Source: Acholoe squamosa (taxonomy: Eukaryota > Annelida > Polychaeta > Phyllodocida > Polynoidae). From it: a stretch of DNA of 64,000 bases. The stretch spans positions 38,567,250 through 38,631,249 of the forward strand of contig OX439051.1 in NCBI GenBank assembly GCA_949317995.1, written 5' to 3'. The notes beneath the pieces are model-generated. The model worked only from the letters and a program-made list of their open reading frames with translations. It made no database searches and had not been told where the DNA came from. The translations under genes and the position numbers were made by a program. Positions 1 through 10,234 of the stretch are shown piece by piece; the first letter of the stretch is position 1; each line of letters opens with the position of its first letter.

Positions 1-1399
1 GCAAATAGTGATACCCACCCCGATGAGGAGGGATATCATGTATTATTGCCATGGCCATCAAACAAGTGGCCATTTCGGTAAGAAAAGGTCAATAGAGCGC
101 CTACAAAGGCGTTACTACTGGCCTGGTATGAGAGGCGACCTGCTTCGGTGGATCGCCACTTGCCCGGATTGCTGTAAAAACAAGCCGGGACCCGGCCTGG
201 GTAAGCAACCCCTATCCCAGGAATTGTTTGGTATCAGATTCGCTCGAGTGGCGATAGATATCATCAGTGGAATTAAAACGACGCCCCGAGATAATACTTG
301 TATGATGGTCGTAACCGACTATTATACCAAGTACACTCGGGTGTTCCCCCTTCCTAACCACAAAGCCGCCACGTGTGCAGAGGCATTTGTGAAAGGCTGG
401 GTGTTACATTTGGGTGTTCCCCTTATGCTGCACAGCGACCAAGGAAGGGAGTTCGAGTCGGAGCTATGGCAGGAAATGTGCCATTACCTAGCCATTTGCA
501 AGACCCGAACAAACCCATACCGACCACAGTCGGATGGGCAGGTAGAGCGTTTCAACAGAACCCTCATACAAGTGCTAAAGCCCCTGGTCAATACCCACCA
601 GGACGACTGGGATGAACAGTGTGAGTTTGTGGTACATGCCTACAACAACACTGTCCATTCATCCACTAATTGCACTCCCAACCTGCTAGTGTTCGGCGAG
701 GACATCATAATGCCCGCCGACTTAGTGTATGGAGTGGTTAGTATAGACCCGGAGGCGCCCTGCACTGTGTTGTTTGTGGAGTCATTAAGGGACAGGTTCA
801 AACAGGCATACGAGGCCGTTCGTAAAGAACTGCTGAAGAGTGCGAAGTGGCAGAAGGTGGGTTATGACACCAATGCTAAACGAATTCGTTTTAATGTAGG
901 GGACAAAGTCCTAAGGTATTATGAGCCGCTGGAGAAGCTGAAGCTCGTAACGCCTTGGGAAGGTCCGTTTAGAATAATTCGTGTCATCTCCGAATCCACG
1001 GTGATGATGGAGGACTGCCTAACTGGTAGGAAATGGAAGACAAATGTCGGAAAACTTCGGCCCTGGAAGGGACGCGAAGAGGCGGAGAGGGAGTTCGGCT
1101 ACAAACCACCTGTATCTGTCCCTAGCGGACCGAGCGTGGTAGTACCGACGAAACGCCCTAGAGGCCGGCCGAGAAAGACGCCGGGAGACGAAGGTATGGT
1201 GAAAAAGAAGACGAAGGCCAGGAAACGACCTAATCGTAAGAAAAGGAAAAATGTCTTGCTGAGTGAAGGCATTACGTATGGGAAGGTGCCCGCTGTGGCT
1301 AAGCGGAATCCAGAAAGGGCCGTACGTAAAGCCGGGAAAAATAAGAGGCTAACCGAAGGCGTTAGACGCAGTCCCCGGTTGAGGTCTGCCGTAACCTAA
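1..1399 (+). CDS. pol: Ty3/Gypsy element A: 3' end of pol, integrase
   Basis: This is the integrase end of a Gypsy Pol polyprotein; the frame is open to base 1, so the gene starts upstream of the window. Counting from codon 8-10, it has an HHCC-type zinc module (HGHQTSGH near residues 14-22, CPDC near 52-55), then a DDE catalytic core with Asp84, Asp144 (SDQGREF) and Glu180 (GQVERFNR). The 35-residue Asp-Glu spacing is the usual DD35E value. The C-terminal tail is very basic, with an AT-hook core RPRGRPRK near residue 385 and the ending VRRSPRL. No chromodomain is evident. The enzyme should insert the element's cDNA into chromosomal DNA. There is no internal stop, unlike the integrases of elements B and C, so A looks young. 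Ty3/Gypsy identity rests on close similarity to the integrase joined to RT in element B. Confidence 0.95.
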   Translation, partial: QIVIPTPMRRDIMYYCHGHQTSGHFGKKRSIERLQRRYYWPGMRGDLLRWIATCPDCCKNKPGPGLGKQPLSQELFGIRFARVAIDIISGIKTTPRDNTCMMVVTDYYTKYTRVFPLPNHKAATCAEAFVKGWVLHLGVPLMLHSDQGREFESELWQEMCHYLAICKTRTNPYRPQSDGQVERFNRTLIQVLKPLVNTHQDDWDEQCEFVVHAYNNTVHSSTNCTPNLLVFGEDIIMPADLVYGVVSIDPEAPCTVLFVESLRDRFKQAYEAVRKELLKSAKWQKVGYDTNAKRIRFNVGDKVLRYYEPLEKLKLVTPWEGPFRIIRVISESTVMMEDCLTGRKWKTNVGKLRPWKGREEAEREFGYKPPVSVPSGPSVVVPTKRPRGRPRKTPGDEGMVKKKTKARKRPNRKKRKNVLLSEGITYGKVPAVAKRNPERAVRKAGKNKRLTEGVRRSPRLRSAVT

Positions 1400-1856
1400 C
1401 TCAGTACACAACGAGCTGCTGCGTGTTGTCCGCCATAGGCGGGTAACATACGTCCCACGGCTGGAGATGCCGAACGTGCCCTCCCCGGGGAGCTGTATCC
1501 CGTGAGCGGCGGTCGGATTAACCGATACATTCGCTTTGAAGCGTTGTATACACCGCCAAACTCCAGCAGATAGCACTCGGGTGGTAGGCCGCGTCCCGCA
1601 TGTCGAGTCGAATGTTAGTTCGGATCTAGTTCCCTAGGTGGCGCCGCGGGTGCGACGAGAAAGGTTGGAACTAGGTCACCGGATAGCCACGGCGGGATCT
1701 CGCGAGGCGAGATGCGTGACGTCATACTGGTCATAACTAGAGCGGACTCGTGGTGGTTAGACGCCACCCGTTTTTGCTCTAGTTGTTGTTGGCGGTTTAC
1801 AGGCCCCTAGCTGTCGGTTAGCTTGCCTAACATCACCAACACAGACGCCAAACTAT
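1400..1856 (+). promoter_or_regulatory. Pol-ORF3 spacer of element A, with CRE palindrome
   Basis: A non-coding stretch of 457 bases, GC-rich, separates the integrase stop from ORF3. It contains the CRE/ATF palindrome TGACGTCA at 1717-1724, next to a short inverted pair, TCTCGCG / CGCGAGA-like, near 1698-1712. The corresponding spacer of element C has two TGACGTCA copies. A promoter here for a separate ORF3 transcript is inference; a splice acceptor or internal ribosome entry would also explain how ORF3 is expressed. Confidence 0.45.
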
Positions 1857-4760
1857 TTGGAAGTCGCCCTCAGTATGGAAACCGACCGGGTCAAGCGATT
1901 GACCCGTAAACCTGCGCCTAAGGGTCCTCTCACTGAGAGCGATCTGGAGGCTGAGGATGTCCGCATCGCCGTCGAGAGGTCCACAACCGAGACCGACCCA
2001 GCTGCCGACATCCCGGAGGCACCTGGCGAGATCTCGGAAGAGGACATCTCGCGCCAGCAGGCTGCTGTGGAGGCAAAGCGAGCCGAGCTTGCCAAGCAGC
2101 AGAAGGAGCTCACTGCAGCTCGCCGGGCCCATCGCAAACAGCAGGCCCAACAGAAAACCAAGGTCTCTTCCGACTCTGACTCCCCGGTCAGCGGAAGGAG
2201 GAGCCCTCGTACAGAGGACAGGAATCGACGAGAGTCGGATTCCAGTCCTGAGATGCCGGCGCAGCCCACCAAGGTTCAGCGCCGGAAGAAAAAGAACGGA
2301 GCGAAAGCGTCTCCCGCAGAACCCACACCCCCCACCAAGCCGAGGGGTAAGGGTCAGCCGAAGACGACCGCCTCCACCACCACAACCTCAACCACCACAG
2401 TAGCCACCTCGGCTGCAGCTTCCACTGCCAGCACCAGCGGAAAAGGCGCCAAATCCTCTGCCAAGGCTTCGGCTGGTACCACCACCACCAGCCGAGCGAG
2501 CAGTAGGGGAGCTGGTATCTACACGGACAGTGAGGATAGCGACAGCGATCCAGAACTGCCTGAGTCGGCCAAATCTGATTTGGAGTCCGTGACAACGTGG
2601 GAAGAGATGACCACGGATGTCCCGAAAGACGACAATCAGAAATGGATGTGGAAGAATGCAGCCGAAGGGTTCAAAGAACGGACTCCTCGCTGCTTCGCGG
2701 ACTGTGCCTACGACACGGTCCATTACATGTGTCCCGGCGCCGTCAATAAGGACGGTGACAGCGATGACGAGGAGTGGATGAAATCCGGCCCCTCGGATAC
2801 GCCTGTAGGTAAATTCTACCTCATTTGGATTGACCAGCTGAAATCCAAATTGGGGTCGATTTACAGCTACGAGGCCCGGAAGAAAGTTCAGTGGGCAATG
2901 ACCCAATGGGGACCAACCGGCAGCCGCCGACGGTGCCCATTCGAGTCATGCCAGCTGGCTCTCACGGGTGAGAAGATGTTCGAGACGAAGCCTCGCTTCG
3001 CTCGCCACATTGTTGAACATCACATGCACCACAAGCCTGTGATGATGTGTGTGCTTGGGGACCGCCCGAGCAAACATTGTGATGGCTCGTTCAGCACTCA
3101 CCGGCGCCGAGACATGGCTCTGCACTTGCAGAAGGCCCATGGCATCGGCCTGGAGAAAACCAGGAAACGAGCCATCAAGTGCTTCAACGAGCTCCTAGCT
3201 AACTGGGCCTCGTTGAGCATTAAAGACGTTAAGGAGCAGGCATTTGAGACCGGATTCTGCTCATGGAAGAGCGGCAACTTGTTGACCTTCTTCCAAATCA
3301 ACTTCTCGTCCACGAAATTCGGGATGCCCAGTGAGGTGCACCTGAAGGTAAAAAAGTGGCGAGGAGATGATAAGCGAGAGAAGGCCAAAGCCCGCTCTAA
3401 GGGTCCTAGCGGAGGCACAGCCACGGCTACTGTTGCTTCCAAGAGGACCCGAGCAGACCGGTCCGTGAGCCCTTCGGGTGGCAAGGACCAGCCAAGACCA
3501 GCTAACCCAGCTGATCGTCGCGAGTCGGGACAACAAGTCTCGGCTCTGGATATGCCCAGCAACCAGGCCCGTAGGTCTGGTAGCCAGGCAGCCACACCGG
3601 CGACTCCAGCCACCACCACCTCTACACCTGCACCCGCGGAACAACGCCCGGGCGAAGCCACTGGCAGCCAGGATGGTGGGGGCGAACTCTTCGCTCCCCC
3701 ATCCGGGTATTCTTCTTGGTGGGCCGGAGAGGGATCTTCCGGCAAGCGCCCCACGTATAGTGAGTACGCGGCGAAGTTCCCCGCTATGGGACCAGCTGGA
3801 CCCGAGTCGCAGGTCCTTACCTCCCTGGGCCGGACCAAACCCCGTGGTAGAGGCCGTGGTGGGCTGGAGTCCACCCGAGCTTCCCCGGGTGGTGGCCGAG
3901 GCCGGGGCGGTCTAACGGTTGAGGGCCCGTCTGCTCCTCCAGCAGGTACTCCGCCTGCCCCAGTGGAAGCCACCGCGCCTCCACCAGTCATTGCTCCACC
4001 AACGGGCCCTCGGGTACCCCTGATGGAGCTAATTTCGGATACGCTGTCAGGTCTTCAGGATCCGAACACGTTTGTTGACCACCGAGATGTCCAAATGGTT
4101 CACATCCAGAATGAGCTGATGGCGGAATGGCAGGCATTGCACCGCCAGAAGTCAGTCGACTACTGGCGGGCGATGACTGAAGCCACCCTCAATCTGGTAT
4201 ACGAAATCCAGAAGAGGGAGGAAGACAAGATCAGGCAGCTGGAGAAGGACAGAGTCCAAGAGGCTCTCGAATCCTGCCGGCGTCAGCAGAAGGAAGCCGA
4301 AAAGCTTAAGGAGTTTCACCAAGCTGAAAACGCCAGATACATCCATAGGTTTAAGGAGGCTGACCTCAAGTTTTTCCTGGCATTCGGGAAACATCTGGAG
4401 GAGTGGGACGGCTTACCGTCGTCCCTTATCTTCATACCAGATGTACCCCCGGATGCCCCACCGGTCCCGGCTACTCCACCGGTTCCGGCCACTCCACCGG
4501 TCCCGGCTGCCCCGCCAGTTCCGGCAGCTCTCCTGCTCCCGCCCCCTACTGTCACCCGGACTGTTACAACTGCCACGGTCGCTGCACCAGCATCCGAGGC
4601 AATGGACAGTCCATCCGCGGTGATGAGGGCCTTGAGCTTGGAGAGCGATACGCCCAGCAAGGCTTCCGCGGCGCTCTCTACGAGCAGCTGTAGCAGCTCG
4701 GCTCCATCTGCCTCAGTGGAGTCGGCTGAGAAGATGGACACGGATCCGGAAGATCTTTAA
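1857..4760 (+). CDS. Element A ORF3: zinc-finger/coiled-coil protein downstream of integrase
   Basis: I do not recognise the family. The 967-codon frame is intact and has these parts in order: a charged N-terminus with a Gln/Glu/Lys-rich helix (about residues 65-100); a basic, Ser/Thr/Ala-rich low-complexity stretch (about 105-220); an acidic patch; a conserved block (about 260-430); a Pro/Gly/Arg-rich stretch with GRGRGG-like motifs (about 540-720); a long charged coiled coil (about 750-850); four PPVPA-type repeats (about 865-895); and an acidic end. The conserved block holds two C2H2-like modules, CX4CX18HX3H beginning CPFESC near residue 360, and CX9CX14HX4H near 397-427. Element B has the same block. 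There is no signal peptide or membrane segment, so it is not a typical Env. DNA or RNA binding is inferred. The first ATG-like start is at 1857; METD at 1875 is an alternative. Confidence 0.85.
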   Translation: MEVALSMETDRVKRLTRKPAPKGPLTESDLEAEDVRIAVERSTTETDPAADIPEAPGEISEEDISRQQAAVEAKRAELAKQQKELTAARRAHRKQQAQQKTKVSSDSDSPVSGRRSPRTEDRNRRESDSSPEMPAQPTKVQRRKKKNGAKASPAEPTPPTKPRGKGQPKTTASTTTTSTTTVATSAAASTASTSGKGAKSSAKASAGTTTTSRASSRGAGIYTDSEDSDSDPELPESAKSDLESVTTWEEMTTDVPKDDNQKWMWKNAAEGFKERTPRCFADCAYDTVHYMCPGAVNKDGDSDDEEWMKSGPSDTPVGKFYLIWIDQLKSKLGSIYSYEARKKVQWAMTQWGPTGSRRRCPFESCQLALTGEKMFETKPRFARHIVEHHMHHKPVMMCVLGDRPSKHCDGSFSTHRRRDMALHLQKAHGIGLEKTRKRAIKCFNELLANWASLSIKDVKEQAFETGFCSWKSGNLLTFFQINFSSTKFGMPSEVHLKVKKWRGDDKREKAKARSKGPSGGTATATVASKRTRADRSVSPSGGKDQPRPANPADRRESGQQVSALDMPSNQARRSGSQAATPATPATTTSTPAPAEQRPGEATGSQDGGGELFAPPSGYSSWWAGEGSSGKRPTYSEYAAKFPAMGPAGPESQVLTSLGRTKPRGRGRGGLESTRASPGGGRGRGGLTVEGPSAPPAGTPPAPVEATAPPPVIAPPTGPRVPLMELISDTLSGLQDPNTFVDHRDVQMVHIQNELMAEWQALHRQKSVDYWRAMTEATLNLVYEIQKREEDKIRQLEKDRVQEALESCRRQQKEAEKLKEFHQAENARYIHRFKEADLKFFLAFGKHLEEWDGLPSSLIFIPDVPPDAPPVPATPPVPATPPVPAAPPVPAALLLPPPTVTRTVTTATVAAPASEAMDSPSAVMRALSLESDTPSKASAALSTSSCSSSAPSASVESAEKMDTDPEDL

Positions 4761-5529
4761 GTGTCCATCTGACGGTGTCTCCTTTGTACCCGAGGGTAAA
4801 AGCATTTAATATGCCAGAGGCACTGTTCCTTACGCTGGACTCCTGATATCTGGAACGTAACCTGCAGCGAAGATGGACGCTAAACCCGACACACCAAAAA
4901 GGATTACCACACCTACCCGGGGCTCCATCTTCCCATCTTCATCAGGGCACATCACAACAGCAACGTGGCTTGCCACCACACATATGTCGCCGGATGGAGC
5001 TGCAGAAACCAGTCGTTCCAGATTCGCCGGAAGTCTGGTATATTGTAAGGGTGATCCTGCTACCCTGGTAGGACACCTATATTTGTCAGTATTATTATTT
5101 TTTTGTATAAATATATTTTTATACCAAATATATATTCTTGTAATTAAAACAAACAAAATTTTTCTCTCGGGTTATCTACCCCACCTCGGGTCGGTTAGTT
5201 AATACTGTAAAATTTTATTCATATCACCTGATTACTCGTCTACCACTTTTTAATGCGTCTTGTTTATAATAATAACACTATTGTAACACTGTTACTACAT
5301 ATCACCATAGGTCGATGGTGCATAAGGCGCCACCTCCTATTCATTATTATTAATTATCATTACTTCGGGTTATATGCGACGATGCCTCATTATGTACATA
5401 TTATTTATAATGCCCCTAGATGTTCTATATCCTATACGAACTGTATATATAGACTTACCTATTTGTATATGATATTACTGTATAAAGTTAAAACAATAGG
5501 TTAATTACACCCAACCCTAGGTATAGTCT
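4761..5529 (+). other. 3' untranslated region of element A
   Basis: About 770 bases between the ORF3 stop and the polypurine tract. No convincing coding frame is seen. Base composition changes sharply: the stretch after about 5080 is AT-rich, whereas ORF3 is GC-rich. Element B has a similarly long non-coding stretch at the same place. Confidence 0.6.
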
Positions 5530-5548
5530 AGTGGGGGTGGTGTAGGGG
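5530..5548 (+). promoter_or_regulatory. Polypurine tract of element A
   Basis: A G-rich tract (AGTGGGGGTGGTGTAGGGG) lies directly before the LTR. The minus-strand copy in element B, GGTGGGGGTAGTGTAGGGG, is nearly the same and holds the same place. Such tracts prime plus-strand cDNA synthesis. Confidence 0.8.
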
Positions 5549-5905
5549 CCGGTATCGTCGTATATATATTAGTGCCGTTCATCCGAGAGACGTGTTCGTG
5601 TGGTGCCTGTTCCTTCTATGCCAGCTAGGTGTCGCTTTGTGATACCCCGTTGGTACAAGAGGGGGCGGCACCATGCCTCGTGTCCAGCTCCTACTAAGGA
5701 GCCGGACGAGCGGCAGAAGGTGACTGGATCTAGTCCAGTCCAGACGCGCAGCCTAACCTGTAGACTAGAGTGGAATAAAGTCCTACCCGAGAGGTAGGGG
5801 TTTCTGGGGCTTTGCCCAACCCGAACTACTCGTGTTGTGTTGGTATTTCTAGTGGTAAGCGAGCCAAAGAGCCACCCAACATATAAGTCAATACGAACCA
5901 TTACA
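5549..5905 (+). repeat. 3' LTR of element A
   Basis: The LTR runs from just after the polypurine tract to CCATTACA at 5898-5905, the same ending as the LTRs of B, C and D. An AT-rich TATA-like run lies near 5560-5570 and AATAAA lies in GGAATAAAG near 5771-5779. The exact 5' boundary is uncertain because the partner LTR is outside the window, and target-site duplication cannot be checked. Confidence 0.75.
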
Positions 5906-8313
5906 CACCCTAATAGGGACATAAGCATTACCAGATACAAAGGGGTATATATCTGGATTTTAATCCTCACATATCAATTTTGCCCAGATTTCTTTCTGCT
6001 ACCGGACATAGTCTATGAAATTTTGCATTCTCACCTATTTTCCCCCTGCCTTGATGAAATATTTTTATTCAAGGACATTTTCGTACTGCAGTATTTGAAT
6101 ATAAGTTTTACCGCACATATTATGTGAATGGAGGTTACTTGTACTCCCTATGATTATGAATGATCATGAGGTATGACAATATTAGTGAGATATGATACTT
6201 TTGGTAGCACCTTGCCATGTTTTTCGAACTGGCACAACCTCCAGTTGCTTATTCAGAGGCATGGATATTCTTGCGATCTTTAAAAAGAGCCATTATATAG
6301 GTCTAGCAGTAAATACAGTCTTATAAAGTAATACTGAGTTTTGTTATTGGAAAAAAAACATCATTTGAATAGGACTGTTCTGCAGAAAGGCCTAAACTAC
6401 CTTTTGGCTTTTACTTTTTTATTTTGAGAGTCTGTTACCGTTGGCATCCTTAGTAATTTAATGTAAAGGCCCATTGGGGTTAAATTATGTCCCCTAACCC
6501 AACTCACCAACCGGTGTTGTTAAATAAAACGGTCACTCCCATAGGTGTGGCCTCCTGCATAGCAGTCTCGTCTTACATAGGGCCTGTAAGCAACCCATGA
6601 AGTGCCAAAGGGCCATTTTCCACTGAAAGACACTCAACACATTTATAAGACTTTCCAGCTTCATTTGCTATTCTAAATACCCAGGCCCATGGCATGGTAC
6701 TAGGTAAATATTGATTGGATAGTATTCGATGACTGTCCAGTATACAACACTCAGCCTCTCCGGCAGTTGGACATGTCTGTCACACATCCTAAGTGGAAAA
6801 TAATATCCCCTGTGCCAAATACTATCTGACATCCATGCTAGCCCTAGTTATTCACCCTACCATGGCAGAGGTCACACCGTAAGGCGTAACAGGGAAGTGC
6901 CGTCAAAACTGTGAGGGTTTTACCCCCATTCATCAGTTGCACTATAGTGTAGTATACATTCCCACATTCCAGTAGTGTGATATCACTCGATATCACATAA
7001 ACAGGTGACGTTTCCACTACACACACTACACTGTATGCCATGCATTGTCTTTCATCTTTTTCAACCAAACTAAACGTGTCATCAGAGAAAAAGGAGGGGT
7101 AAGTTGGCAACAGCTAAACTTCTATTCTACTCTGAAAGGATATTTTCCCCTGGTTTCCAAAGGTGACATAGATGGCATATTATTTAGCCATAGCTCCTCC
7201 ACTAGGACAGCACTGCCATCGGCATTCCCTTTCACATCAGGAATACTTTGATTTACTTCTGGCTGTTTTTATTTTCATTTTGTTGTCTCATTATTGGATT
7301 TTGAGCTAGAGTTGATACCTCATAATGAGTAGATAATACACAGAGCTAAGCTGAATGCTGTTCTCAGGCACCATCAGATAAGAGGCGTGAGAGAAGGTAA
7401 TGTGACTTGTGGAAATGGGACATGATTTAATTCCTTACCAGAATACCCCATGATACATGTAACATAATGCCCCTCTCATTGGCAAATATAGACAGCGATT
7501 AATTTGATTTTTATATGTTTATTTTGATTACACATAATATAGGTCATTGACACAAGAAGAACATATTGATGGAGTGTTCCCCTTGTTTTCAAGACTAAAT
7601 TGAATGCATTGGTGAAGAGGACAGGTCAAAACATTGGCAAAAAAAGGTGGCTGAGTAGATAGTATGACTAGAACCCCTTCAAACCATAGCGGGATCCCTT
7701 ACCCTAACCCCATTACAGCCCTGCATTGTGTGTTCACTAGTGATTACACTGGTATGACTGCCCTACCAAACCTTATATAAATAACTACTGCTCTAAGTGC
7801 TGACTGTACAGATCAGTTGTAGTACGATTACCTATGATCACCCATTGTATTTCTGAGGGTTTCAAATCGTAGTGGATGTGTGCAGTCGTACCATCTTGAG
7901 AAATGCCCTCCTGCTTTCATAATGTCCCACTCTCATAATATGTATTCAAAAAGCACCAGGAAACACAATAATTATTGTTTGAAATGATGTGTGCTGTCCG
8001 GGTGTCAGAAAGCAATGTAAACTGTAATTCCAATGATACAAAATGGACAACCTGTTAAAAGTAAAAGAAAAAGCCTGATACAATAAATCTCTAAACAGAA
8101 TGGTGTGTAAATGCCGATTCAAATTATGTCTGGATGTGTGAAGTTAACCCTGTTGTATTTATCTGTCATGACTCACACGTTTCCTTGCATTAATTTTCTT
8201 AAACATCATTTAATACAAAAAGTAGACAAAATCGATTGTATTTCTACCTCACATTATAGCTGATTTCTGAGACTAAGAAGAAGAGAATAAGAAGGAGGAC
8301 TCCAACCTTAGAT
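5906..8313. other. Non-coding DNA upstream of host gene 1
   Basis: About 2.4 kb of AT-rich sequence. I see no supported gene; the short open frames here lack family motifs. It may hold the promoter and 5' UTR of the gene starting at 8314, but I cannot point to specific sites. Confidence 0.5.
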
Positions 8314-8531
8314 ATGAATGTAAAGGAGTGCACTACATGTCTACTATGGCATATTGCATGTGGCATAGGTTTAATCATTGCTGTATCCATGTTGCTCTCT
8401 CCTATTACACTCATCCTCACTGGAAGTACTGTTATGTGGTACTATCTGCAACATCAGGACTTCAGCATTCCTGTTGAGTGCACATTTGTCATGATAGAAC
8501 AGGACCACGGAATGAAGCGTTGTGACTATGA
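8314..8531 (+). CDS. Host gene 1, exon 1: BK-channel beta-subunit-like (TM1 and start of ectodomain)
   Basis: This exon encodes a short cytoplasmic N-terminus, a hydrophobic transmembrane helix (about residues 13-40) and the start of an extracellular domain with IPVECTF and RCDY. It ends in phase 2 at a strong donor (GA|GTAAGT, 8532). Joined to exon 2 it reads CDYDCGDGGC...FPCYLLQV. That is the cysteine pattern of KCNMB subunits, which flank the pore subunit of calcium-activated potassium channels and tune their gating: two membrane helices around a disulphide-rich loop with a CG..C...YPC..V signature. A paralogue with the same exon layout lies at 51782. Family assignment is from recalled motif knowledge, not a search. 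The ATG at 8314 is the first one before the membrane segment. Confidence 0.7.
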
Positions 8532-8608
8532 GTAAGTACTCTGTTCTTTTTACGTCCTGTTTTTGTATGAAGTCGTATGGTAGTTTAGGGGTTTGCTACA
8601 AGCCACAT

Positions 8609-9330
8609 CAGGAGCTCAATTCAAAACATCCTGGGATCACGACCCCAGTGATCTTAGGAATAAATCAGCCTTATCCTATTAAGCGATCTTAAGAGTTGAC
8701 TGGGTTCACATATCCTAGCCAGCACTAAGATCGCATCGATCTTAGCCTCAGCCCTCCTACACTATTCCAAGAAGAACTGACTAGGCACAGGGGTAAGAGT
8801 CCCAAAATAAAGGAATAGCTGTGGAGTCACTCTTCTTCACAAGAGTGCTTATACCATCGTTCCCCGTCCCCATATGGGCTAACAAAAGTATTCAAGAGTT
8901 GTTCCCATGAATGTATGATTTATGCTTCCCTATTAGAAGCATTGTGCCCTCCCCCCAGGACAAAGAGAGAGAAGGGAAGAATTACCTTACAGTGCACTTA
9001 ACGCATGAGTAGCCCTAAGAGCCCTGAAGGACACTCAGCAAATGTCCTTCCTCCCCTCTTTATGTATGCAGCAGGCTATTCCCTCTTTCGATCAGGAGTG
9101 TTCCCTGTAAGTGCTCTTGTACTCAGGTGAAACCACTATGCATTTCTTTCACTAAGATCGCAGTGATCTTAGTGGTGGAAATGGAATAGTGAAGTGATCC
9201 CAGGACTAGCTATTCTGGACAGGCCTGCAACCACTGCATTACATAGGGTAGACCAGCCAGGTCTTATGATATGTGCCTACACTAAGATCGCTAGGGTTGG
9301 GATCCCAGGATGTTTTGAATTAAGCTCCTG
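8609..9330. mobile_element. MITE in intron 1 of host gene 1
   Basis: The two ends are inverted copies for about 45 bases, starting CAGGAGCTCAATTCAAAACA on the left, with its near-exact reverse complement ending GAGCTCCTG-like at 9330. The body carries several short palindromes around CTAAGATCGC/GATCTTAG. It is non-coding and about 720 bp. The superfamily is unassigned because no target duplication is clear. Confidence 0.65.
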
Positions 9331-9805
9331 AGGCCTAAAAATTTAATGGTCCCCATTTCTTACTTATGTATACATAAGTAAAACCCCACATATAAGCCAT
9401 ATCCTGAGTTTCTGGAGATGATGTAAGCCACTCAAGGGATCTGAATTGGTCCATTAGCCGCAGCTTATATACAGTAGTTCACAGTACCTGCATATGCATA
9501 ATTATAAATATTCCATCTTGTATTCTAGTTGTAGTGAATATGAGTGCATTTTAGGTGTCCCCTTATGGTACATAGTTATCAAAGAATCAATTATCTTAGA
9601 ACAGATTTTACTTTTAGATTTTAATTTTAGGTAAAGGCTCATTTCTATTTCAGTAGAGATGTGTCTGCACTAAGGCAGATTGCAATAATAAATGATGACC
9701 AGTACACAAATTATTGTAATTCATAAGAAAGGTCCTGAGAAGATTTTTTATAACAATCTTACCTGCAGATGCATATATAGATATATTATATTCTGTTTCT
9801 ATCAG

Positions 9806-9934
9806 TTGTGGTGATGGTGGTTGCCTCAAAAGCTCATTTCCCTGTTATCTGCTACAAGTGGCCTACCAAGACCTTGATGGGGTGGAACGAAATGGCACCA
9901 TCTTTGAGGATGCAATACAAATAAAAGAGATAAG
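9806..9934 (+). CDS. Host gene 1, exon 2: ectodomain of BK-channel beta-subunit-like protein
   Basis: The exon follows a pyrimidine-rich acceptor (TATCAG|) and ends at AAG|GTGAGT. It enters in phase 2, matching exon 1, and encodes CGDGGCLKSSFPCYLLQVAY, then a hydrophilic stretch with an N-glycosylation sequon (NGT). The matching exon of gene 2 (52983-53109) encodes CKECGTTYYPFPCYHVLVSY and a similar sequon (NDT), which supports both. One oddity: this exon ends in phase 2, whereas the gene 2 exon ends in phase 0, and the conserved frame of exon 3 needs phase 0. Either the donor differs from the one seen, a small exon is missed, or the gene is damaged. Confidence 0.68.
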
Positions 9935-10234
9935 GTGAGTGCTTACAGCTACAAAAAAAAAACTTCAACCAGTCCTCGACACTAGTCCATACAATCATAA
10001 AGGTCACTAAAGTGAATAAGAAAACAACATTTCGGATTTGATTGCAAAAGGATATGGGAAAATATCGCAAAATGAGCATTCCTGTTTCCTTTTAAATGGT
10101 GCCTCATGAGCCAAAAAGCTGAATGTAAGGTGCATCCATGAATAAGATGCCCCCTTAGATCAGGAACATCTGATAAGGTCCCTTTGGACTTGATTTTGAA
10201 CACTGTAGTATTAATATAATGTAATTTTCCCCCA

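Noticed and set aside
2188..3991. Long open frames antisense to element A ORF3 (such as 3098-3991)
   Set aside because: GC-rich sequence with few stop codons gives long shadow frames; they have no family motifs and overlap a supported gene.
1857..4760. ORF3 as a viral envelope gene
   Set aside because: There is no signal peptide, fusion peptide, cleavage site or membrane anchor; the conserved residues are Cys/His modules and a coiled coil.
9377..9475. Second CAGTAAAACCCC-type MITE
   Set aside because: Only one end is convincing (GTAAAACCCCACATATAAGCC-like); the right end does not pair well, so I did not list it.
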